Shown piece after piece: positions 8,754-19,100 of a DNA stretch of 64,000 nt (position 1 is the stretch's first letter; each line of letters starts with the position of its first letter). Source of the stretch: Bog-756 sp963727075 (lineage in GTDB: Bacteria > Actinomycetota > Acidimicrobiia > Acidimicrobiales > RAAP-2); NCBI GenBank assembly GCA_963727075.1, contig CAVSET010000006.1, positions 1,302,001 to 1,366,000 of the forward strand, in the 5' to 3' direction. The notes below the pieces were generated by a model. The model ran no database searches. It saw only the letters and a program-made list of their open reading frames with translations, and was not told where the DNA came from. Both the position numbers and the translations under genes were made by a program.

Positions 8754-10352
8754 ATGCCCGTCCTCACCACCACCATCGACCCGAGCTCCGAGGTCTTCCG
8801 GGCCAACGAGCAAGCCCTCTCGGAAGCGGTCGACCTGGTCGACGAACAGCTCGCCGCGGCGCGTGCCGGTGGCGGCGACCGCTATGTGATGCGTCACCGA
8901 GAGCGCGGGAAGATGCTGGCCCGGGAGCGGATCGAGCTCCTGCTGGACCGGGACACCGCTTTTCTCGAGCTGGGCGCCCTGGCCGGCTGGGGCACCGAGT
9001 ACATGGTCGGGGCTTCCTCGGTCACCGGCATCGGCCTGATCGAGGGCGTCGAGTGCCTCATCTCCGCCCACGACCCCACCGTGCGGGGCGGGGCAATGAA
9101 CCCGTACTCCTTCCGCAAGGGAGCCCGCGCCTCGGATATCGCGCTGCAGAACCGACTCCCCGTCGTCAACCTGGTCGAGTCGGGCGGCGCCGACCTGCCG
9201 GCCCAGGCTGAGCTGTTCATCCCCGGGGGGCGGGCCTTCCGGGACCTGACCCGCAGCTCGGCCGCCGCCCTTCCGACGGTGGCCCTGGTGTTCGGCAACT
9301 CGACGGCCGGTGGCGCCTATGTACCGGGCATGAGCGACTACATCGTGATGATCGAGCAGCGGTCCAAGGTGTTCCTCGGCGGCCCGCCGCTGGTCAAGAT
9401 GGCCACCGGGGAGGAGTCGAGCGACGAGGAGCTCGGCGGGGCCTCGATGCACGCCCGGGTGTCCGGCCTGGCCGACTTCCTGGCCGTGGACGAGATCGAC
9501 GCCATCCGACTCGGGCGCCAGATCGTGAGCCGGCTCAATCACCGCAAGCTGGGGCCCGGGCCCACCCAACCGGCCGACGAGCCAGTCTACGACCCCGCCG
9601 AGCTGCTCGGCATCGCCTCAGCCGACCCCAAGGTCCCCTTCGACCCGCGCGAGGTGTTGGCCCGGGTGGTCGACGGCTCGCGCTTCGACGAGTTCAAGCC
9701 CCTCTACGGCGCCAGCCTGGTCACCGGCTGGGCCTCCATCCACGGCTACCCGGTCGGCATCCTGGCCAATCATCGGGGCGTGCTGTTCTCCGAGGAGTCC
9801 CACAAGGCCACCCAGTTCATCCAACTGGCCAACCAGATCGACGTGCCCTTGGTGTTCCTGCAGAACACCACCGGCTACATGGTGGGCAAGGAGTACGAGC
9901 AGGCCGGGATCATCAAGCACGGCGCCATGATGATCAACGCCGTGTCGAATTCATCGGTCCCCCACCTGACGGTCAACATCGGCGCCTCCTACGGGGCCGG
10001 CAATTACGGCATGTGCGGTCGGGCCTACGACCCCCGCTTCCTCTTTGCCTGGCCCAATGCGCGCTCGGCGGTGATGGGCCCGGCCCAGTTGGCCGGCGTG
10101 CTATCCATCGTCAACCGCCAGTCAGCCGAAGCCCGGGGCGTGCCCTTCGACGAGGAGGCCGACGCCACCATGCGCGAGCTGGTCGAGGCTCAGATCGAGG
10201 CCGAGTCGCTCCCGCTGTTCTTGAGTGCCCGCCTGTACGACGACGGCATCATCGACCCGCGGGACACCCGGACGGTCCTCGGCATGTGCCTGTCGGTCAT
10301 CGACAACCAACCGATCACCGGGACACGCGGGTACGGCGTGTTCCGGCCATGA
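8754..10352 (+). CDS. Acyl-CoA carboxylase, carboxyltransferase (beta) subunit
   Basis: The 532-residue protein is a full carboxyltransferase of the methylcrotonyl/geranyl/propionyl-CoA carboxylase family. It shows RHRERGKMLARERIELLLD at the N-terminus, NLVESGGADLP, FGNSTAGGAYVPGMSDY with the oxyanion-hole glycines, FLQNTTGYMVG and the IGASYGAGNYGMCGRAY motif, ending ITGTRGYGVFRP. It transfers carboxyl from carboxybiotin to the acyl-CoA. The length and the neighbouring AtuA-like gene favour a methylcrotonyl- or geranyl-CoA substrate over acetyl- or propionyl-CoA, but this is inference. The biotin-bearing alpha subunit follows after 16 nt. The gene is divergent from the glmU-like gene, with 144 bp between starts. 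Confidence 0.92.
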   Translation: MPVLTTTIDPSSEVFRANEQALSEAVDLVDEQLAAARAGGGDRYVMRHRERGKMLARERIELLLDRDTAFLELGALAGWGTEYMVGASSVTGIGLIEGVECLISAHDPTVRGGAMNPYSFRKGARASDIALQNRLPVVNLVESGGADLPAQAELFIPGGRAFRDLTRSSAAALPTVALVFGNSTAGGAYVPGMSDYIVMIEQRSKVFLGGPPLVKMATGEESSDEELGGASMHARVSGLADFLAVDEIDAIRLGRQIVSRLNHRKLGPGPTQPADEPVYDPAELLGIASADPKVPFDPREVLARVVDGSRFDEFKPLYGASLVTGWASIHGYPVGILANHRGVLFSEESHKATQFIQLANQIDVPLVFLQNTTGYMVGKEYEQAGIIKHGAMMINAVSNSSVPHLTVNIGASYGAGNYGMCGRAYDPRFLFAWPNARSAVMGPAQLAGVLSIVNRQSAEARGVPFDEEADATMRELVEAQIEAESLPLFLSARLYDDGIIDPRDTRTVLGMCLSVIDNQPITGTRGYGVFRP

Positions 10353-10368
10353 CGATCGACGGCGCGCC

Positions 10369-12459
10369 ATGAGCACCGAGGAACCGACCATCACCCCCAT
10401 CCGCACCCTGCTGGTGGCGAACCGCGGCGAGATCGCCCGGCGCATCATGAGGACGGCCCGAGCCATGGGCATCGCCACCGTCGCCGTCTACTCCGACGCC
10501 GACCGGTCGAGCCCCCATGTCGAGGAAGCCGACCTGGCCGTGCACCTCCCGGGTGTAGCCCCGACCGAGACCTATCTCCGTTCGACCGTTATCCTGGATG
10601 CGGCCGGGCTGGCGTCGGCCGACGCCATCCACCCGGGGTACGGCTTCCTGTCCGAGTCCGGTGACTTCGCCCGGGCGGTACTGGGGGCGGGGCTCGTCTG
10701 GGTGGGCCCGCCGCCCACCGCCATCGACGCCATGGGCTCGAAGATCGGCTCGAAGGAGATCATGCGCGCCGCCGGCGTCCCGACGCTGCCATCCGCCGTC
10801 ATCGACGGCGATGGCCTCCCCGACGCCGACACCCTGCGCGGTCTCGGGTGGCCGCTGCTGGTCAAGGCCTCGGCCGGCGGCGGTGGGCGGGGCATGCGGG
10901 TGGTGCCCAACCCGGGCTACCTTGCCGAGGCCGTCGAAGCCGCCAGGCGGGAGGCGGCGGCCGCCTTCGGGGACGGGACGGTCTTCCTCGAGCGCTACGT
11001 CGCCGACCCGCGCCACATCGAAGTACAGGTGCTGGCCGACGCGTACGGCGAGACGGTGGCGCTGTTCGAGCGCGAATGCAGCATCCAGCGCCGGCACCAG
11101 AAGATCGTGGAGGAGGCACCCAGCCCGGCCGTCCCCCCCGATCTGCGCCGCCGCCTGATGGACGCGGCGGTGGCCGCGGCACACGCCGTCGGGTACGTCA
11201 ATGCCGGCACGGTCGAGTTCGTGGTGGACCGGAACGGCGAGCCTTTCTTCCTCGAGATGAACACCCGGCTCCAGGTCGAGCACCCGGTGACCGAGGCGGT
11301 CACCGGTCTCGACCTGGTGCGGTTGCAGCTCCTGCTGGCCGGCGGCACCCCCATGCCGGGCGAGGTGCACCAGGCGTTGACCGTGGGACCGCAGGGACAC
11401 GCGGTAGAGGCCAGGATCTACGCCGAGGACCCGGCCCGCGACTGGCTACCGTCGACCGGGACGCTCCACCGGTTCGACCTCGCCTCCGCCGGCACGCCAA
11501 TCCGGGTGGACAGCGGGGTCGAGTCCGGCTCGGTGGTCAGCCCGCACTACGACCCCATGCTGGCCAAGGTCATCGCCCATGCGCCCACCCGGGCGGAAGC
11601 GACCGCCACTCTGGCCAGTGCCCTGGCCCGAGCCCGCATCCACGGCATCACCACCAACCGCGACCTGCTGGTGCGGACCATCCGCCATGCCGGTTTTGTG
11701 GCCGGCCATACCGATACCGGCTTCCTCGAGCGGCACGGCCTGGACCAGCTCGCCGCCCCGCTGGCCGACGAGGACGCCCTTGGTCGCCACGCGGTGGCCG
11801 CGGCCCTCGCCGGCCAGGCTGACCGGCGGGCCCGTGCCCGGGTGCAGCGGACCATCCCGTCAGGGTTCCGCAACAACGCCTTCCGCCCTCAGTTGGTCAC
11901 CTACGACATCGGCGGTCGGCCGTTGACGGTCGGATACCGGATCGACCGGTACGGTCGTTCACCGGCGCTGGTCGAGATCGACGGCCGGGCCGTGCCCGTC
12001 GAGGCGGCGACCGTCGGGGCGGGAGCGGTCACCCTCACCACCGGCGGCGTCACCCGCCGATACCTGGTCGACCGGGTGGGGGCGACCAGCTTCGTGGACG
12101 GGCCGGACGGCAGCTCCACGCTGGTCGAACAGGTGCGGTTCCCACGGCCCGACCAACGGGTCAGCGAGGGTTCCGCCCTGGCCCCGATGCCCGGGACGGT
12201 GGTCCGGGTCGGGGTGGCCAAGGGCGAGGCCGTGGGGGCGGGACAGGTGCTCGTTGTGCTCGAAGCCATGAAGATGGAGCATGCGGTGCACGCCGCCTCG
12301 GCCGGGACGGTGGTCGAGGTCGACGTGTCCGAGGGCGACCAAGTCGAGACGGGGCGGGTCCTGGCCGTCGTCGAGCCCGATGAACACGGTGACGAGGATG
12401 GGAACGGCGCCGGTTCAGCCGACCGGGAACCGACCATCCGGCGCGGGAATGACGCGTGA
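10369..12459 (+). CDS. Acyl-CoA carboxylase, biotin carboxylase/BCCP (alpha) subunit
   Basis: The 696-residue protein has the ATP-grasp biotin carboxylase at the N-terminus (LLVANRGEIARRIMRTA; ATP loop KASAGGGGRGMRVV; ECSIQRRHQKIVEEAPS; EMNTRLQVEHPVTE), a middle BT domain with IPSGFRNNAF, and a C-terminal biotinyl domain with EAMKMEH near residue 636. The Lys of that motif is the biotinylation site. It carboxylates its own biotin with ATP and bicarbonate. The architecture is that of methylcrotonyl-CoA carboxylase alpha subunits. The stop overlaps the next gene's GTG by 4 nt (GTGA), so it is coupled to the AtuA-like gene. Confidence 0.93.
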   Translation: MSTEEPTITPIRTLLVANRGEIARRIMRTARAMGIATVAVYSDADRSSPHVEEADLAVHLPGVAPTETYLRSTVILDAAGLASADAIHPGYGFLSESGDFARAVLGAGLVWVGPPPTAIDAMGSKIGSKEIMRAAGVPTLPSAVIDGDGLPDADTLRGLGWPLLVKASAGGGGRGMRVVPNPGYLAEAVEAARREAAAAFGDGTVFLERYVADPRHIEVQVLADAYGETVALFERECSIQRRHQKIVEEAPSPAVPPDLRRRLMDAAVAAAHAVGYVNAGTVEFVVDRNGEPFFLEMNTRLQVEHPVTEAVTGLDLVRLQLLLAGGTPMPGEVHQALTVGPQGHAVEARIYAEDPARDWLPSTGTLHRFDLASAGTPIRVDSGVESGSVVSPHYDPMLAKVIAHAPTRAEATATLASALARARIHGITTNRDLLVRTIRHAGFVAGHTDTGFLERHGLDQLAAPLADEDALGRHAVAAALAGQADRRARARVQRTIPSGFRNNAFRPQLVTYDIGGRPLTVGYRIDRYGRSPALVEIDGRAVPVEAATVGAGAVTLTTGGVTRRYLVDRVGATSFVDGPDGSSTLVEQVRFPRPDQRVSEGSALAPMPGTVVRVGVAKGEAVGAGQVLVVLEAMKMEHAVHAASAGTVVEVDVSEGDQVETGRVLAVVEPDEHGDEDGNGAGSADREPTIRRGNDA

Positions 12460-14292
12460 CCGAGCCGCTCCGCATCGCCAATTGTTCGGGGTTCTACGGC
12501 GACCGCCTCTCGGCGGCGCGCGAGATGGTCGAGGGCGGGCCCATCGACGTCCTGACCGGCGACTGGTTGGCCGAGCTCACCATGCTCATCCTGTGGAAGG
12601 GCTTTCGGCGCGACTCATCCAAGGGCTGGGCCCATACCTTCCTCACCCAGATGGAAGAGGTCCTCGGGACCTGCATCGACCGGGGGATACGAGTGGTGAC
12701 CAACGCCGGAGGACTCAACCCGGCCGGCCTGGCCGACCAGGTGCGCCTCCTGTCCGAGCGGCTCGGCCTGTCGGTGTCGGTGGCCCACGTCGAGGGCGAC
12801 GACCTGCTCTCCCGCCTCGGCGAGCTGGAGAGGACCGGGCACCCCCTCGTCCACCTCGACACCGGCCGTCCGCTGGTCGAGGCGGCCGGTGAGGTGGTCT
12901 CGGCCAATGCCTACCTCGGGGGCTGGCCCGTCGTCGAGGCGCTCTCGGGCGGGGCCGACGTGGTCATCTGCCCCCGCATCACCGACGCCTCACTGGTGGT
13001 CGGGCCGGCTGCGTGGCACCACGGGTGGTCGCCGACCGACTGGGACCGTCTGGCCGGTGCGGTGGTGGCCGGCCACATCATCGAGTGCGGCCCCCAGGCC
13101 ACCGGCGGCAACTATGCCTTCTTCACCGAAATCAGCGGCGCAGACCATCCCGGATTCCCCATCGCCGAGGTGGCCGAGGACGGCTCGTCGGTGATCACCA
13201 AGCACCCGAGCACCGGCGGCGAGGTGTCGATCGGGACGGTGACCGCCCAACTGCTCTACGAGATCGGTGGCCACGACTACCCCAACACGGATGTCGTGGC
13301 CCGGTTCGACACCATCCACCTCGACCAGCAGGGCAAGGACCGCGTCCGGGTGGCGGGCGTGCGCGGCGAGCCGGCGCCACACGACGTCAAGGTCTGCCTC
13401 AACCTGCTCGGCGGCTGGCGCAACAGCATGACCTTCGTGCTCACCGGGCTCGACATCGAGGAAAAGGCCGCGCTCACGCTCCGCGCCCTGGAGGTGTCGC
13501 TCGGCGGTACCGGCAGTTTTGCCGAGTTCGACGCCCGGCTCATCCGCTCCGACAAGCCCGATGCCCCGGTGAACGCAGAGGCCACCGCGACCCTGCGGGT
13601 CACCGTGAAGGACGCCGACCCGGACCGGGTCGGCCGCCGTTTCTCCGGGGCGGCCACCGAGCTGGCCCTGGCCGGTTACCCCGGCCTCCACCTGACCGGG
13701 CCGCCCACCTCGGCCACCGACTACGGCATCTACTGGCCGGCCCTGCTCCCGGCCGAGCTGGTCACGCCACGGGTGGTCCACGCCGACGGCCGGGTGGTGG
13801 ACGTGCCCCACACCGCTCATGCCGGTCGAGCGCGAACAGATCGTAGATGCCTCGCCCGATCTGGCCCTGGCCCCCGACGCCACGATGGCGGAGGTCGTGC
13901 CGGCCGCGCCGACCCGGACGGGCCCGGCCGGCGACGCGGCCGCCACCCGGCGGATGCCCCTCGGCACCGTCATCGGGGCCCGTTCCGGCGACAAGGGGGG
14001 TAACGCCAACGTCGGACTGTGGGCCCGCTCGGCCGAGGGGTGGCACTGGCTCGTGTCGTACCTCACCATCGACATGTTCCGCACCCTGCTGCCCGAGGCG
14101 GACGACCTCGAGGTCCGGCGATTCGAGTTCCCCAACCTCTACGCCCTCAACTTCGTGGTCGTCGGCCTGCTGGGCGAGGGCGTGGCCTCGTCCACCCGGC
14201 CCGATCCACAGGCCAAGGGCCTCGGCGAGTACCTTCGGAGCAGGCTGGTCGACATTCCGGTCGACCTGCTGGCGACCCACCGCGAGGAGTAG
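12456..14292 (+). CDS. AtuA-like (DUF1446) protein of acyl-CoA/terpene catabolism, frame break at the domain junction
   Basis: The GTG at 12456 overlaps the previous stop. The first frame (about 455 residues) carries the AtuA N-terminal domain: IANCSGFYGDR, LTGDWLAELTM, VTNAGGLNPAGLA, CPRITDASLVVGPAAW and TGGNYAFFTE. After VDVPHTA the homology moves to another frame beginning MPVEREQIVDAS, giving the C-terminal AtuA-like domain (LGTVIGARSGDKGGNANVGLW to the end at 14292). Removing one base near 13817 joins them into a protein of about 611 residues, the usual AtuA length. The second part has no ribosome site of its own, so a frame error is likelier than two genes, although split versions exist. 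AtuA is needed for citronellol-type growth in Pseudomonas; its chemistry is not established. Confidence 0.8.
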
Positions 14293-14296
14293 CGCC

Positions 14297-15460
14297 ATGG
14301 ACTTCATCGAATCGGACGAGATGCAGATGCTGCGCGAGGCGGTGGGCGCCATCGCCTCCAAGTTCGGGCACGACTACTACGTGAAGAAGGCGCACGCCGA
14401 CGAGCGGACCGACGAGCTCTGGAACGCGGTGGCCGAGCAAGGGTTCCTCGGCGTCAACGTGCCCGAGGAGTACGGCGGCGGTGGGGGCGGGATCAGCGAG
14501 CTGGCCGCGGTGCAGGAAGAACTGGCCGCGGCGGGCTGTCCCTTGCTGGTCATCGTGGTGTCCCCGGCCATCTGCGCCACCGTCATCGGCCGATTCGGCA
14601 CCGAGGCACAGAAGCAGCGGTGGCTGCCGCGGTTCGCCACCGGTGAGCTCAAGATGGCGTTCGCCATCACCGAGCCCGATGCCGGATCGAACTCCCACAA
14701 CCTGTCGCTCACCGCCACCAAGGACGGCGACCTCTACCGGCTCAGCGGCTCGAAGTACTACATCTCGGGTGTGGACGAGTGCGAGGCCATCCTGGTGGTC
14801 ACCCGCTCGGGGGTCGATCCGGACACCGGTCGGGGCCGCCTCTCCCTCTTCGTGGTGGACACCGATACCCCCGGGCTCGACGCCCAGGTGCTCCCGGTGG
14901 AGATCACCGCCCCGGAGAAGCAGTACACCCTGTTCTTCGACAACGTCCAGGTGGAGGCGGACCGGCTCATCGGCGCCGAGGGCGAGGGCCTGCGCCAGGT
15001 GTTCGTCGGCCTCAACCCCGAGCGCATCCTGTCGGCAGCCACGGCCAACGGCATCGGCCGCTACGTGCTCGGCAAGGCGGCCGAGTACGCCAACTCGCGA
15101 GAGGTATGGGGTACTCCCATCGGTCGACACCAGGGGATCTCCCACCCACTGGCCAAGGCCAAGATCGAGGTCGAGCTGGCCCGGTTGATGACCGACAAGG
15201 CGGCCTGGCTGTTCGACAACGCCGGCGACACCGCCGCCACCGGGGAGGCGGCCAACATGGCCAAGTACTCGGCGGCCGAGGCGGCGCTCGCCGCGGTCGA
15301 CCAGGCCATCCAGACCCACGGGGGCAACGGCATGTCCACTGAGTTCGGCCTGGCCGACATGTGGGGCATGGCCCGACTGCTCCGCATCGCCCCGGTCAGC
15401 CGCGAGATGATCCTCAACTTCGTGGCCCAGCACTCCCTCGGGTTGCCCAAGTCGTACTGA
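14297..15460 (+). CDS. Acyl-CoA dehydrogenase
   Basis: This 387-residue FAD flavoprotein follows the AtuA-like gene by 4 nt and closes the operon. Family features are VNVPEEYGGGGGGISE, FAITEPDAGSNSHNLS at the FAD/substrate loop, VRV-type helical C-domain segments and IQTHGGNGMSTEFGLADMW. It introduces the 2,3 double bond into an acyl-CoA. Beside a methylcrotonyl-type carboxylase the natural guess is isovaleryl-CoA or citronellyl-CoA, but the sequence alone does not settle the substrate. The ATG at 14297 is the only good start. Confidence 0.93.
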   Translation: MDFIESDEMQMLREAVGAIASKFGHDYYVKKAHADERTDELWNAVAEQGFLGVNVPEEYGGGGGGISELAAVQEELAAAGCPLLVIVVSPAICATVIGRFGTEAQKQRWLPRFATGELKMAFAITEPDAGSNSHNLSLTATKDGDLYRLSGSKYYISGVDECEAILVVTRSGVDPDTGRGRLSLFVVDTDTPGLDAQVLPVEITAPEKQYTLFFDNVQVEADRLIGAEGEGLRQVFVGLNPERILSAATANGIGRYVLGKAAEYANSREVWGTPIGRHQGISHPLAKAKIEVELARLMTDKAAWLFDNAGDTAATGEAANMAKYSAAEAALAAVDQAIQTHGGNGMSTEFGLADMWGMARLLRIAPVSREMILNFVAQHSLGLPKSY

Positions 15461-15592
15461 GCCGGGGGCCGAGCCTGCCATCGCCGGCGGGGCGGCAGGA
15501 GCACCGCCCCGTGGCCACCATCACTGCAGTTCCAGGTGGAATTACGCGTATCTAAGCGCCTACCCCCGGGCTTACCGTGCCATTTAGTCCCA

Positions 15593-15689
15593 TGGAACGT
15601 TCCACCCCCCCGAGCCGGTCATACTCCCCCACCGAGGACCCCACGCGCACCAGGGGCAGGCATGAGAGGGATGAATTCCCTATAGGGAA
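15593..15689. promoter_or_regulatory. Two perfect palindromes upstream of the pilin operon (candidate operators)
   Basis: The roughly 290 bp between the acyl-CoA dehydrogenase and the first pilin gene is less GC-rich than its surroundings and holds no convincing gene. It contains a 12-bp perfect palindrome TGGAACGTTCCA at 15593-15604 and a 14-bp perfect palindrome TTCCCTATAGGGAA at 15676-15689, plus TACGCGTA at 15543-15550. Such sites suit a dimeric regulator, but nothing in the sequence names one. Confidence 0.35.
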
Positions 15690-15754
15690 CGCTGGAAGAG
15701 GCCGACATAGAAGGCCTGTGAGCCCGTATCGAACCCCCCGCGCCACAGCCCCCG

Positions 15755-18700
15755 GTGGAGCCGCGCCCGGCGTGGCGACGACGGCGTCAGCCTCATCGAG
15801 GTGGTGGTGGCCTTCACCGTGCTCATGGTCGCCCTGGTCCCGCTGTCCTACCTCTTCACCACCTCGATCATCCAGGCCGGGCAGTCGAAGAACCAGCTGC
15901 AGGCCATGTCCATCGCCGAGAAATGGGTGGAGATCGCCTCCAACGTCACCCCACCGGTCAACTGCAACGGCGAAGCGGTGGTCGACCAGAGCGTGCCACC
16001 GGTCCCCCCGACCGCCGGCTCCACCACCGTCGCCTCGGGCTCGAACGGCCAGAACCTGGCCGCCCAGACCACGGTCAACGTCGCCTCGACGACCGGCTTT
16101 ATGGCCGCGCCCCAGACCGCCCTCATCGCCACGACCACCGGTCTGCAGACCGTGACCTACACGGCCAAGTCCGCCACCACCCTGACCATCCCGTTGAACT
16201 CCGGCACGGGCACCATGTCGACCGGGTGCCCGGTCACCCAACCGACGACCACCGAGTCCCGGGGTGGTGTCACCTACTCGCTCAAGGCCGAGTACGAGTG
16301 GACGACCGCCCAGAACGCCGGCGTGGGCGCCACCACGATTGCCGCGGCATCGAACAACGTGATCCTGTCCGGGGCAACGACGATCAACGTCGTGTCGACC
16401 TCGACCTTCGCCGCCGCCTCGGTCGGCAGTCCCCAGACGGCGGTGGTCGCCACCACGACGGGGGCCCAGACCATCACGTACACCGGCCTGACATCGACCT
16501 CGTTCACCGGGGTGAGTGGGGCGACGGGGTCCGGGAAGATGGCCACAGGTGGTGCCGTCTCGCAGAACTCGCAGCCCGACCTCTGCACGTCGGGAACCCC
16601 ACAGCTGTTGAGAATGCGGATGCAGGTCGGATGGGGCCCCAACTCCGACTCGAACAACGTGGGGGACAGCATCATCCTCAACTACCCGCCGAACGGGATC
16701 CAGACCCTCGGCTTCATCGCCCTGCAGTTCACGGGCGACACCACGGCACTGGACAGCCAGGGCAACCCCTGGAGCGAGCGGGTTCAGGCACCGCCGGTCA
16801 CCCTCACCCCGAGCATCGCCGGGCAGCTCCAGTCGCTCACCATCTACCCGGACAGCTACGGATGTGCTTTCGCCCAGGTGCTGCCGACAGGAGCGGGCAC
16901 CGGGACCTACACGGTCAGCGTGGCCAACGCCTCGAGTGGGGTCCCGGCCGGAAGCACCTACGGCTCACCGTCCTTCGTCTCCAACGGCACCGGCACGGTG
17001 ACCAACCATGTGCTGCAACAGCCGGTGGCCCAGTCTCAGTCCGGTGTCACCGTCAACATCGGTGCGACGACCAAGCTGGCCGCCACCTACCCGCTGGCCT
17101 TCCCCGGCTACGACCAGGGCAGCATCGTCAACCTGTCGTACCCTTCATCGACCGCGGTGGAGGACGGTCTGGCCTGTCCGGGCGTCGGCCAGATCACCTG
17201 CATCTCGACCGGTCAGAGCGCCTCCGGAGCAGTGCTCACCTGGGCCAACCAAGCCAACTGGAACAACGTGTCCCTGCCGACGGCGGCCACCCGCATCGCC
17301 TCGGTGGCCTGTGCCGGCACCGTCGAGTGCGAGGGGGTCGGCTACAACCTGGTCGGGGGGGTGAGCTCGGCCGTGATCCTCGACGCCAACCCGTCCACAC
17401 CATCCTTGGCAACGGCATCGACCGGCACGGCCCTCACCGGCGTGACGTCGCTCACCCAGATCGCCTGCCCGTCGGCGACCAACTGCGTAGCCATCGGCAC
17501 CACCGCGACCGGTGCCGTGGTGCTCACCGACACCATCTCGTCCGTCGGGGTCGACTCGTGGTCGGCCGCCACCATCCCGTCCAACATCACCGGGCTGTCC
17601 AGTCTGGTGTGCCCCTCGGCCGGCACCGGTTGCGTGGCCCTCGGCACCACCAGTTCGCCATCGAACGGGACGCCGATCGTCATCTCCGGTGGCTTCGGCT
17701 CGGTCGGGGTCCCCGCGGTCTGGTCGGCGCCCTCGTCGACGAGTGGCTTCACCCTCAGCTCCCTGTCCTCGATCGCCTGTCCCTCGGACACCGGCTGCGT
17801 GGCGACGGGGGTCGGCAAGATCGGTGCAGGGGCGAGCGGGCCCATCGTCATCGCCGGCCAGGCCCTGGCCGGGCTCGGCGGCACGGCTATGGCGTGGACC
17901 GCCGATGCGTTCCCGGCGGGCACCACGGTTGCCTCGATCAACGGCTTGAACTGCGCCTCTTCCGCGGACTGCTTCGTCCTCGGGACGGGCACCAAGGGAG
18001 CAGGCACGGTGCCCCTGCTCATGTACGCCGCCCCGGCCGCCAGCGCCACCTTTGCCAACGACACCCTTCCGACCGTGTCGGGCAACCCGGTCACATCGCT
18101 GTCCCAGATGGCCTGCCCCTCCCCGACAGTGTGTCTGCTCATCGGGGCCACGGCTAGCGCGCCGGCCATCCTCACCGCAACGTCGGTGACCTCACCGACC
18201 ACTGCTGACACGTGGACGAGCGCGGCCGTCCCATCCGTCGGGTCCGGCGCCACGCTCTCCCAGGTCTCCCAGCTCATCTGCTGGTCGGTCAGCTCGTGCG
18301 GCATCACCGGGACCGGCACCAACGCCAGCAGTCAACCATCCGCCTTCCTGCTGGCCAGCAGCGGTGGCGTCACCACCTGGAACTCGGTGAGCCTGCCGAC
18401 GGCCACCCCGGCCCTCTACCTGAGCGACATCGACTGCACCACGTCCGGCTCGCCGACCTACTGCTCGGCCGCCGGGGCCAGCGCCACCGGCGCGGTCGAG
18501 CTGGCGTCCAGCAACGGCCCGGGGGGGGCCTGGTCCGACCAAACGCCGTCCGGGCTCACCGGCAATGCCGCTCAAGGCGTTCCCATCGAGATCAACAACT
18601 CCAACCTTCTGCCCAACCCGTACGCCAACGCCGTGACGGCCGGGGCCAACCCCAACGCGCCCTCGCTGCCTGACCTCTACCCCTTCAACGGCGGCTACGG

Positions 18701-19100
18701 GCTGTTCGCCGGCGACTGCTCGACCGAGCTCGGAGCCGGGAGCTTCAACGTGAGCCAGGCCCCCACCACTCCCGGGGGCAGCTCGAACGTGACCGTGCCG
18801 CTCGGCCTCATCTCCGTGCAGGCCTTGCACGCCTCAGGAGCGTCGGTCGGCCTGCCCTACGCCGGAGCCACGTTCAAGCTCACCTCCACCTCCGCCGCGC
18901 CCTGTGGCGCCGACGTCTACACCCTGCAGACGGCGGGTCCGGACGGCCTGAGCCGCACCGAGGTTCCCTACGGCAACTACACCCTGTCGGTGACCGGGAC
19001 GTCGACCACCACCCAGGCGGTCGTCGTGGGTGGCAGCTCAGTCGTGGCCGGCCTCACCAACTACCAATTCCCCGCAGCCGTCCCGGTGAGCGTCAGCTGA
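15755..19100 (+). CDS. Giant prepilin-like protein with Cys-pair repeat region and prealbumin-like C-terminus
   Basis: The type IV pilin/T2SS leader motif is clear (DDG, then VSLIEVVVAFTVLMVAL), followed by a TM helix. In that frame there is no ATG/GTG/TTG between a TAG at 15708 and the GTG at 15801, which would start inside the motif. A GTG at 15755 opens in another frame and joins if one base is removed near 15770, so the start is uncertain. From 15801 the protein has 1,099 residues. Residues 70-260 hold two copies of a beta-module (TTxNVxSTxxF and TxTYT). Residues 455-900 hold nine copies of a 50-58-residue repeat around LxxIxCPSxxxCxxxG, likely blades of a propeller. Residues 1003-1097 resemble a SpaA/prealbumin-like domain (PYAGATFKLTST, VPYGNYTLSVTG). 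Probably a secreted pilus-tip or surface protein. Confidence 0.75.

Noticed and set aside
13819..14292. Separate small gene for the AtuA-like C-terminal domain
   Set aside because: Its ATG has no ribosome site and the combined length fits the usual fused AtuA; a split arrangement cannot be wholly excluded.
15640..15665. A c-di-GMP (GEMM-I) riboswitch ahead of the pilin genes, suggested by CACGCGCACCAGGGGCAGG
   Set aside because: The conserved core bases and flanking helices of that class are not present.
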